Assembly: GCA_025358155.1 (NCBI GenBank)
Contig: JANYKR010000184.1
Coordinates: 1 to 48,719, forward strand
From: Betaproteobacteria bacterium
Lineage (GTDB): Bacteria; Pseudomonadota; Gammaproteobacteria; Burkholderiales; Burkholderiaceae_C
Length of the DNA stretch: 48,719 bases
Reading direction: 5' to 3'
The notes below the pieces were generated by a model. The model ran no database searches. It saw only the letters and a program-made list of their open reading frames with translations, and was not told where the DNA came from. Numbering within the stretch: the stretch's first letter is position 1; each line of letters opens with the position of its first letter. Position numbers and translations under genes: made by a program. Positions 1 through 6,440 of this stretch are shown one piece after another.

Positions 1-327
1 CAGACCGCGCCGCACGATGTCGGCCGGGTCGCGGGCGGTGATCTCCTCGCCTTTGAACATCACCGTGCCGCGGGTCGGGTCGAGCACGCCCGAGATGGTC
101 TTGAGGATCGTCGATTTGCCGGCGCCGTTGCTGCCCAGCACAGTGGCGATCTCGCCGCGCCGCACGCTCAGGCTGACCCCGCGGATCGCCTTGATCGGAC
201 CGTAGGCGCTCTCGACATTGGCCAGCGACAACAGGATGTCAGTGTTGCCACCCTGTTCGCTGGCGGCCCCGGCCAACGGCGCGGTCGGCGGTGTGGCCAG
301 CGGCTGGGCTGATGCAGCGCTGCTCAT
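1..327 (-). CDS. livF: Branched-chain amino acid ABC transporter ATP-binding protein LivF (3' end cut by window edge)
   Basis: Only the first 109 codons are in the window; the C-terminal half lies beyond base 1. The ATG at 327 overlaps the livG stop by four bases (ATGA), the usual coupling in liv operons. A variable N-terminal stretch of about 30 residues precedes the core, where a Walker A motif GSNGAGKST is followed by a Q-loop region typical of LivF. LivF is the second ATPase of the high-affinity branched-chain amino acid (or amide/urea-type) importer and would pair with LivG on the cytoplasmic face of LivH/LivM. Which substrate is carried cannot be told from the ATPase. No periplasmic binding protein gene is seen; it may lie beyond the window edge. 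Confidence 0.9.
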   Translation of the reverse strand, partial: MSSAASAQPLATPPTAPLAGAASEQGGNTDILLSLANVESAYGPIKAIRGVSLSVRRGEIATVLGSNGAGKSTILKTISGVLDPTRGTVMFKGEEITARDPADIVRRGL

Positions 328-1151
328 GCCGCTTGCCTGCGCAGCGAGGTCACGTCGTCGGTCGAGCCGAGGTAGGCCTCGATCACCCCCGGATGGGCTT
401 GCACCTCGGCCGGCGTGCCCAGTGCCAGCACCTCGCCCTGGTTCATCGCCAGCACCCGGTCAGACACCCGCGAGACCAGGCTCATGTCGTGTTCGACCAT
501 CAACACGGTGATGCCCAGTTCGCTCTTGATGTCCTGGATCCACCAGGCCATGTCCTCGGTCTCCTCGACATTCAGGCCCGACGACGGTTCGTCGAGCAGC
601 AGCAGTTTGGGCCGGGTGCAAAGCGCCCGTGCCAGCTCCACCACCTTGCGTTTGCCGTAGGGCAGCCCGGCGACAAAGCTGTCGCGCAGGGCTTGCAGGC
701 CCAGCAGGTCGATCACCCGCTCGGCGCTGAGCCGGGCCGCCAGTTCGGCCTGCCGGGTGGCAGGCGTGAACAACAGGTTGCTCCAGAAGCCGGCGCCACG
801 GTGGATGTGGTGGCCAATCAGCAGGTTTTGCAGCACGGTGGCGTTCTCGAACAGTTCGATGTTCTGGAAGGTGCGGGCAATGCCGAGCGCGGCGATGTCG
901 TGTGGCGGCTTGTCCGACAACAACTGACCCTCAAAGTGCAGCGTGCCGGAGGTGGGGGTGTAGATCCGGCTGATCAGGTTGAAGACGGTGGTCTTGCCGG
1001 CGCCGTTGGGGCCGATCAAGGTGAAGACCTCACCGCGCTGCACTTCGAAGCTGACCTTGTTGACAGCCAGCACGCCGCCAAAACGCACGCTCAGGTCCCT
1101 GGCCAACAACAAGGGCTCGCCCGTCGGACTGCCCGGTGTGGTGAGACTCAT
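324..1151 (-). CDS. livG: Branched-chain amino acid ABC transporter ATP-binding protein LivG
   Basis: This 275-residue ABC ATPase has Walker A GPNGAGKT at about residues 47-54, the LivG-type degenerate signature LPYGKRK in place of LSGGQ, Walker B LLLLDEP, and a switch histidine in VEHDM. The C-terminal tail (about residues 230-260, ending in VIEAYLG) is the LivG-specific extension (BCA_ABC_TP_C type). Length is normal for LivG. It overlaps livM upstream and livF downstream by four bases each, so the three are probably translationally coupled. It powers import through LivHM. The exact cargo of the transporter is an inference: the family covers Leu/Ile/Val, other amino acids, and short-chain amides. 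Confidence 0.95.
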   Translation of the reverse strand: MSLTTPGSPTGEPLLLARDLSVRFGGVLAVNKVSFEVQRGEVFTLIGPNGAGKTTVFNLISRIYTPTSGTLHFEGQLLSDKPPHDIAALGIARTFQNIELFENATVLQNLLIGHHIHRGAGFWSNLLFTPATRQAELAARLSAERVIDLLGLQALRDSFVAGLPYGKRKVVELARALCTRPKLLLLDEPSSGLNVEETEDMAWWIQDIKSELGITVLMVEHDMSLVSRVSDRVLAMNQGEVLALGTPAEVQAHPGVIEAYLGSTDDVTSLRRQAA

Positions 1152-2224
1152 TTAAGCCGCTCCGACTTGGCATAACTCTTTTGCCGCTTGAACAAGCCGC
1201 GCCGGTAAAACGGAAACAGCTGCAGCCAAGTGCGCACCTTGAGCCAGCGGCCATACAAGCCCATCGGCTCGAACAGCACAAAGCCCATCAGCACCACGCC
1301 ATAAATCACCGCCTGCAGCCCTGTGGCCTGGCCGATGGCCGGCGGCAGCCAGTCCTTGCCCAGCGCGATCAACTGCGGCATCGTGATCAGGAAGATCGCG
1401 CCCAGAAACGCGCCGTGTACCGAGCCCAGCCCGCCCACCACCACCAGCAAGAGCAGGTCGACCGACTGCGCGATGCCAAACTGGTCGGGCGAGATGAAAC
1501 GCAGCTTGTGGGCATACAGCGCCCCCGCCAGACCGACGATGGCCGCCGACAGCGCAAACGCCAGCGTTTTGTAGCCGGCCAAATGGATGCCCATACTCTG
1601 GGCTGAAACCTCGGAATCGCGGATCGCTATGAAGGCCCGGCCGGTGGCCGAGCGCAACAGGTTGAGCACCGCCAGCGTCACCAGCAGGCAAGTGCCCAGC
1701 GCGATGAAGTAAAAAGCCTCGGACGAGCCCAGGTCAGCACCAAAAAATTGCGGCGACGCGACTGAAATACCCGCGTTGCCCTTGGTGACACTCTCCCAGC
1801 GCGCCAGCACCTCCTCGACGATGAAGCCGGCCGACAACGTGGCAATCGCCAGGTAAATGCCCTTGACCCGCAGCGCCGGCAGGCCCACCACCACGCCTAC
1901 CGCCGCCGACAAAGCCGCCGCCAACGCCATCGTCAGCGGAAACGGCCAGCCCTTGGCCGAGAGCACCGTCTGCACATAGGCGCCCACCCCCAAAAACGCG
2001 GCGTGGCCGATGGAGGCCAAGCCGGTGAAGCCCGACAACACCATCAGCCCGAGCCCGGCCACCGCGTAGATCAACACAAAGCTGAGTTGTGACAGCCAGT
2101 AGTCGCCGGCCCAGAACGGTGCGGCCAGCATCACCAACACCAGCAGCCCATACCAGAAGGCCTGGCCGTTGTGCTTGACCAGAGCAAGGTCTTGCGCGTA
2201 GTCGGTTTTGAAGATGAATCGCAT
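1148..2224 (-). CDS. livM: Branched-chain amino acid ABC transporter permease LivM
   Basis: A 358-residue permease with about ten hydrophobic segments between residues 30 and 320, of the BPD_transp_2 family. The motif with GLASIGHAAFLGVGAY near residue 70 and the GGLGSVHGAFLGA segment near residue 265 are the conserved coupling and loop elements of LivM proteins. A basic N-terminal stretch (about 25 residues) and a basic C-terminal tail (about 35 residues) are predicted to be cytoplasmic. It forms the transmembrane channel with LivH. The gene follows livH after 93 bases that contain a repeat-like hairpin, and overlaps livG by ATGA. The ATG at 2224 lacks a strong Shine-Dalgarno sequence. Confidence 0.94.
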   Translation of the reverse strand: MRFIFKTDYAQDLALVKHNGQAFWYGLLVLVMLAAPFWAGDYWLSQLSFVLIYAVAGLGLMVLSGFTGLASIGHAAFLGVGAYVQTVLSAKGWPFPLTMALAAALSAAVGVVVGLPALRVKGIYLAIATLSAGFIVEEVLARWESVTKGNAGISVASPQFFGADLGSSEAFYFIALGTCLLVTLAVLNLLRSATGRAFIAIRDSEVSAQSMGIHLAGYKTLAFALSAAIVGLAGALYAHKLRFISPDQFGIAQSVDLLLLVVVGGLGSVHGAFLGAIFLITMPQLIALGKDWLPPAIGQATGLQAVIYGVVLMGFVLFEPMGLYGRWLKVRTWLQLFPFYRRGLFKRQKSYAKSERLK

Positions 2225-2259
2225 GCCGTAGGTCTCAGTGCCCGCGCGGCCGCCCGGAG

Positions 2260-2313
2260 GTCACTGAGCGCCCCCAGCGGGAGGCAGCGAACGAAGTGAG
2301 CGTGGGGGCTGAC
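2260..2313. repeat. Imperfect palindromic (REP-like) hairpin between livH and livM
   Basis: The 93-base livH-livM gap contains GCCCCCA (2270-2276) facing TGGGGGC (2303-2309), flanked by GTCA (2260-2263) and TGAC (2310-2313). The loop holds a GCGAACGAAGTGAGC segment. This looks like the short palindromic intergenic repeats that recur in Burkholderiales genomes, though I see only one copy in this window. In the transcript it could form a stem that protects the upstream livH message or lowers livMGF expression. That role is an inference. Confidence 0.5.
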
Positions 2314-2317
2314 ATAG

Positions 2318-3193
2318 CTAAACTTTCTTGCGCAAGTTGCCGCCGAACAGGCCGTTGGGCTTGACCACCAGCATCACCAGCACCACCACGTAGGCGGCGA
2401 TGTCCTTGAAACCCTCAGGCAGGTAGAAGCCGGCAAAAGCCTCGACCAGGCCGATCACCAGGCCACCCACGATGGCCCCAGGCAGGCTGCCAAAACCGCC
2501 CACCACCGCTGCCGGAAACGCCTTGAGCCCGATGAACCCCATGTTGGCGTGCACAAAGGTGATCGGCGCCAGCAGCAAGCCGGCAAGTGCTGCCACCGCC
2601 GCCGACAAGCCCCAGACCAGACCGTTGATGCGCCGCACCGGGATACCCATGTAGTAGGCCGCCAGCTGGTTTTGCGATGCGGCCTGCATCGCTATGCCCA
2701 GCTTGCTGTAGCGAAACATCAGGTACAACCCGCCGCACAACACGGCCGTGACCGCGATGATGGCCACCTGCTCCAGGCTGATCACCGCGCCCGCGAGTTG
2801 GATCACCTCGCCTTTGTAGGGCACGGCCAGGGTGTGGGTCTCGGTGCCGATCTCGGGGATCATCGAGATCAATCCGCGTGCGGTGTAGCCCACGCCGATG
2901 GTCAACATCACGATGGTGAACTGCGGTTGGCCCATGATCGGCCGGATCACCAGGCGCTCCAGCACGATGCCGAACATGAACATGCCCACCACCGCCAATG
3001 GCGCGGCGAACCAGAAGGACAGGCCATAGGCCTTCATCAGCACCAGACCGGCAAAGGCGCCCAGCATCATCAACTCGCCCTGGGCAAAGTTGACCGTCTC
3101 GGTGGCCTTGTAGATCAGTACAAAGCCCAGCGCGATCAGCGCGTAAATGCAGCCGAGCGACACGCCTGAAATCAGCAGTTGCACAAAGGCCAA
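2318..3193 (-). CDS. livH: Branched-chain amino acid ABC transporter permease LivH
   Basis: A 291-residue permease with about eight hydrophobic segments. The N-terminal GVSLGCIYALIALGFVLIYK and NFAQGELMMLGAF motifs are diagnostic of LivH, and the VVGGFGSLPGAIVGG loop near residue 225 is the ATPase-coupling region. The start is TTG at 3193, supported by an AGGAG Shine-Dalgarno about seven bases upstream; no in-frame ATG fits the expected N-terminus. It is the first visible gene of the liv run. The 195 bases upstream (3194-3388) hold no gene I can support and presumably carry its promoter. It partners LivM in the inner membrane. Confidence 0.94.
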   Translation of the reverse strand: MAFVQLLISGVSLGCIYALIALGFVLIYKATETVNFAQGELMMLGAFAGLVLMKAYGLSFWFAAPLAVVGMFMFGIVLERLVIRPIMGQPQFTIVMLTIGVGYTARGLISMIPEIGTETHTLAVPYKGEVIQLAGAVISLEQVAIIAVTAVLCGGLYLMFRYSKLGIAMQAASQNQLAAYYMGIPVRRINGLVWGLSAAVAALAGLLLAPITFVHANMGFIGLKAFPAAVVGGFGSLPGAIVGGLVIGLVEAFAGFYLPEGFKDIAAYVVVLVMLVVKPNGLFGGNLRKKV

Positions 3194-3388
3194 GCGGGTC
3201 TCCTGCGGCGACGGATGGCCAGGGGTGGATCAGGCGGGGGCTTGCATGAAAACTTGAGGCTGGCACCGCCAACCCCTGCGGCCCGCAGCGTAGACGGCAG
3301 CCGAGCCGCCCGTCTTGTGTCCACATGCTGCCAGGGACAGGCAGCTTCAGCGCCGAGGGAAAGCCCGCAGACGCGCCCCCCAGCCCGC

Positions 3389-3778
3389 TCAATCGCGCGA
3401 AAAGCTGACGATGGCGATACCCAAGGTGATCAGCACCGTGCCAAACCAGCGTTTGCCCTCAACCCGCTCCTTGAGTATGAATTTGCTCGACAGCGCAATA
3501 AATATGTAGTGCACGCTCGACAGACTGAAAGCGAAATTGAGTTCAGCATGCGACAGCACCACCGCCCAGATGCCCAGCACGCCGAGCCCCAACCACATGC
3601 CCACCCACACCCTGAACACAAACAACAGCCGCAACGACAGTGCCAACATCTCGCCAAATGTCTCGGACGGCATGTCGACTTTCTCGACTGCCGATTTGAA
3701 ACAGGTTTGAGCCGCGGTCTCCGCCAAGCTGATCAGTAAAATCAGAAGCAAAATTGACAAAACTGAATCAAGCGTCAT
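3389..3778 (-). CDS. Small four-TM EamA/SMR-like membrane protein, second of a pair
   Basis: A 129-residue protein with four predicted membrane helices (about residues 5-22, 45-70, 74-92 and 105-125). The end matches the DMT superfamily half-transporter pattern: a helix followed by KFILKERVEGKRWFGTVLITLGI. Its size resembles ArnF and single-domain EamA/SMR proteins, which work as dimers. Its start overlaps the stop of the preceding small membrane gene (ATGA at 3775-3778), so the two are probably made in fixed ratio and act as a heterodimer. Base composition is visibly AT-richer than the flanking liv and transglutaminase genes. The substrate is unknown; a lipid-linked or amphipathic molecule is one possibility because of the acyltransferase next door. 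Confidence 0.72.
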   Translation of the reverse strand: MTLDSVLSILLLILLISLAETAAQTCFKSAVEKVDMPSETFGEMLALSLRLLFVFRVWVGMWLGLGVLGIWAVVLSHAELNFAFSLSSVHYIFIALSSKFILKERVEGKRWFGTVLITLGIAIVSFSRD

Positions 3779-4194
3779 TTCACCGCCTCGCCTTCTTTCT
3801 CACTCATCGAGAGCATGGTGATCCCGGCGATGATGAAGGCGATGCCGAGCCAGCGTGTTCCGGGAACTGACTCTCCCAGAAAAATGACGGAGAGTATGGG
3901 TATGAGAATAAAGCTCAAACTTCCGAGCGGAAAGGCAATGCTCAGATCAATGCTCGACAGCACCGTCATCCAGACAATGAATGATGCGACCATGCCGGCA
4001 GCACCCAGCCAAAAGTAAGGCGATTCCGTCAGCGCAAGGGTTACGCCCCACAAGCCCGGCAGTGAAATTGCCTCCAAACCCACACCGGTCAGAATGGGTG
4101 CAAGCTTCTTGAGGGACAGCATGATGGCAAACTGGATGGCATCTGCCAGCAGCAGCAAAGCCACCACTTTGATTGTCAACCCTTTGATTCTCAT
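3775..4194 (-). CDS. Small four-TM EamA/SMR-like membrane protein, first of a pair
   Basis: A 139-residue protein starting at the ATG at 4194 (MRIKG), four bases after the stop of the upstream acyltransferase gene; a longer frame reaching 4242 would run into that gene and is less likely. Four hydrophobic helices are seen. The last two surround LGESVPGTRWLGIAFIIAGI, the EamA-family half-domain signature. It is a sequence relative of the next gene but not a close copy. Two overlapping genes of this size resemble ArnE/ArnF or paired SMR proteins, where two unlike half-transporters insert in opposite topology. Substrate not identifiable from sequence. Confidence 0.72.
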   Translation of the reverse strand: MRIKGLTIKVVALLLLADAIQFAIMLSLKKLAPILTGVGLEAISLPGLWGVTLALTESPYFWLGAAGMVASFIVWMTVLSSIDLSIAFPLGSLSFILIPILSVIFLGESVPGTRWLGIAFIIAGITMLSMSEKEGEAVK

Positions 4195-4198
4195 CGCG

Positions 4199-5296
4199 CT
4201 AAGGCCTTGCAAAAAATAAAGACAATCGGTTGACAAAACCATTGACCACTTTCGACATGTGGACCATCGGCAGCATGGTTGCGCCCAGCCGAGCCTTGAC
4301 CTGGTAGCCGCCCTGGTTCAACACATAAAACTTCTTCTGGTGCTCGATGCACCACTGTACATTTTCAAGCAAGCTGACGAAGTACAAATTGAATTTTCCG
4401 GCATACTCGTAGTCCATCCCGATGAACTTGTCCATCAATTCGTCGCCGCGGTCGAGGCACAAATTGAATCCGATCAGCCGTCTCGTATCCCCTAGCTTGA
4501 TCCAGTACAAAAAATAGATCGCCTGATCCGGCAAATATTTAACCTGATTCAGAAAAAAATCTTTGGTCAAGACGCCAAACTTCAAATTACTACGCTGCAG
4601 CGTGTTCAAATAAAGGGCATGAATCTCATCGATAAGGTGTTCGATTTCCGTTACTGTTTCTGTACTCACACCGCCCCGTGTCTGGACTTCCTTCAATTTT
4701 CGACGAAGATTTTTCCTGGTTTTCGGTGATAGTTTCGAGATGTAATCTTCAACGCCTTCGAATGCGATGGGCAGCGTGGTCATCGGAAGACCTTCACTTT
4801 TTGAATACCCAAGACTCAGCAGCGGCGCCAGTTGCTCAGCATCCGTGGCCATGACATCTTTAAGGGTAATCATGTGTACACCGTCCGCCCGGGCTTTTGC
4901 CAGCAGTGCACGGTCGAGTGCTGCAAAGAGATCAGGCCGAGTGCGGTGTTCAGGGTGGATGGCAATGACCGCCTTGTCCGATGTCAGCGCACCACAAAAA
5001 AGAGTCTTCACGACCAGAAATTTCGGCCACAGCCGCTGCACCCGTTGCAAAGCGCTTTGGCCCAGGCCTGCAAGCGCCAAGTCAAAATTGAAGTCGGCAA
5101 TGAAAACTGGCGCGATCAACACCACGGTATCAGCGTCCTGGATGACGAGATATGAAAATTCAAAACCTGAGATATTGGATTTTTCCTGGCTGAGATAAAA
5201 ATTGTATCCTTCAGCTGGATAAGTCCATATTGAATCCCACTGCTGCCTGGGGATGTCGACAATAGACGAAAATAGCGTGTGGCTATAATTGCTCAC
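4199..5296 (-). CDS. GNAT-fold acyltransferase of the FemAB/peptidoglycan-biosynthesis-like type
   Basis: A 365-residue protein. The C-terminal two thirds (about residues 160-350) carry the Acetyltransf_6/FemAB-like pattern: a basic stretch KTRKNLRRKLKE, then an ALYLNTLQRSNLKFG helix, a strand with LIGFNLCLDRGDEL, and a closing NQGGYQVKARLGA segment. Relatives transfer acyl or aminoacyl groups to cell-wall or carrier-linked acceptors. The start is GTG at 5296, preceded by GGAG seven bases upstream. It leads a three-gene unit with two 4-TM proteins. The gene is clearly AT-rich for this window (20 of 60 G/C in 4501-4560, 24 of 60 in 4681-4740), which suggests recent transfer. The exact acyl donor and acceptor are unknown. 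Confidence 0.75.
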   Translation of the reverse strand: MSNYSHTLFSSIVDIPRQQWDSIWTYPAEGYNFYLSQEKSNISGFEFSYLVIQDADTVVLIAPVFIADFNFDLALAGLGQSALQRVQRLWPKFLVVKTLFCGALTSDKAVIAIHPEHRTRPDLFAALDRALLAKARADGVHMITLKDVMATDAEQLAPLLSLGYSKSEGLPMTTLPIAFEGVEDYISKLSPKTRKNLRRKLKEVQTRGGVSTETVTEIEHLIDEIHALYLNTLQRSNLKFGVLTKDFFLNQVKYLPDQAIYFLYWIKLGDTRRLIGFNLCLDRGDELMDKFIGMDYEYAGKFNLYFVSLLENVQWCIEHQKKFYVLNQGGYQVKARLGATMLPMVHMSKVVNGFVNRLSLFFARP

Positions 5297-5420
5297 GGCT
5301 TATCTCCGGCTTGTCAATCAACAAAACTCGCAATGCCCAGGCCCGCGGGCGGCAGAACACACCCCATTCAAGGTGCCGGGCGGGGCGGGCAACGGGGCAC
5401 GCCACCGGGCACCATCAGTC

Positions 5421-6440
5421 TCAGATCGGCGCTACCGTCACCGCCACACGCGGCGGTGCACTGCCGCCGCCGCGAATCACGCCGCGCAGTGGCGCCACGT
5501 CGGCATAGTCGCGGCCCCAGGCCAGGGTGACATGGTCCTGACCCACGGTCACGTCGTTGGTGGGGTCGAGTGCCACCCAGCCATACAGCGGGCACCACAC
5601 CGCCACCCACGCATGGCTGGCGTCGGCGCCAATGAGGCGGGGCTGGCCGGACGGCGGCTCGGTCAGCAGGTAGCCGCTAACGTAGCGGGCGGCCAGGCCG
5701 AGCGAACGCATCGCGCCGATCATCAGGTGCGCAAAATCCTGACAAACGCCCTGCCCCTTGGCCAGCGCCTGCAAGGCATTGGTGCTCACGTTGGTGGCCC
5801 GGGGATTGAACTCCATGCGCTGGTGAATCCGGCTCATCAGGGCCTGCGCTGCCTGCAGCAACGGGCGCTGGGGCTCGAACAGATCACGCGCATAGCGGGC
5901 CAGCAGCGCATCACAGGGAGAGAAATGGCTGGGCAGCACAAACTCCACGGCGTCGGGCTGGGTCAGGCCGGCGCGGTAGCGCAAGGCTTGTGCTGCGTCT
6001 TCCCAGGGTGGGCTGAGCCTGGCATCCAACAGCGGCGGCAGCGCGAGCCGGACCTGAAAACTGCTGGTCACCGTGAGTGAGTCATGCACCCGCGCATGGC
6101 TGAAGCCGTGCCGCCAGTTGCCAAACGCATCGCGGCTTTGCCCTACCGCGTCCTCAGGCTCGGGGTCGATCTGCAGCGCCCAGCCTGAGACTTGCTGCAT
6201 GGCCGTATCGCGCGGCCTGAGCCAGGCACTGTGGTGCGCTTCTTCAACCGGCCGGTCGTAGTCGTAACGGGTTTCGTGACACACCGAGAGTTGGCGCGAT
6301 CCGGGCAAAGCCAGCGCTTGCAGCGCGCCGGGTGCGGGGCCAGGGGACCTTGATTGAGAGGTGACTTGAGATGAAGGCGGCGCAAGCGGCCGCAGGGCGT
6401 GTGGGTCCGCGGCTGGCGGCGAGGTCTGGTCCGGGCTCAT
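5421..6440 (-). CDS. Transglutaminase-like cysteine enzyme (cluster gene 5)
   Basis: A 339-residue protein of the COG1305 type: an N-terminal bacterial transglutaminase-like domain (about residues 50-155, with HETRYDYDRPV) and a transglutaminase core. The triad is visible as Cys233 in GQGVCQDFAH, His276 in ADASHAW and Asp292 in ALDPTND. The ATG at 6440 overlaps the stop of the preceding gene (ATGA) and is preferred over the GTG six bases further upstream. Residues 1-45 are Pro/Ser-rich and probably disordered. Family members were predicted to act as peptidases or amide-bond enzymes in amidoligase clusters. It is the last gene of the run. The 124 bases downstream (5297-5420) hold nothing recognisable. 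Confidence 0.85.
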   Translation of the reverse strand: MSPDQTSPPAADPHALRPLAPPSSQVTSQSRSPGPAPGALQALALPGSRQLSVCHETRYDYDRPVEEAHHSAWLRPRDTAMQQVSGWALQIDPEPEDAVGQSRDAFGNWRHGFSHARVHDSLTVTSSFQVRLALPPLLDARLSPPWEDAAQALRYRAGLTQPDAVEFVLPSHFSPCDALLARYARDLFEPQRPLLQAAQALMSRIHQRMEFNPRATNVSTNALQALAKGQGVCQDFAHLMIGAMRSLGLAARYVSGYLLTEPPSGQPRLIGADASHAWVAVWCPLYGWVALDPTNDVTVGQDHVTLAWGRDYADVAPLRGVIRGGGSAPPRVAVTVAPI

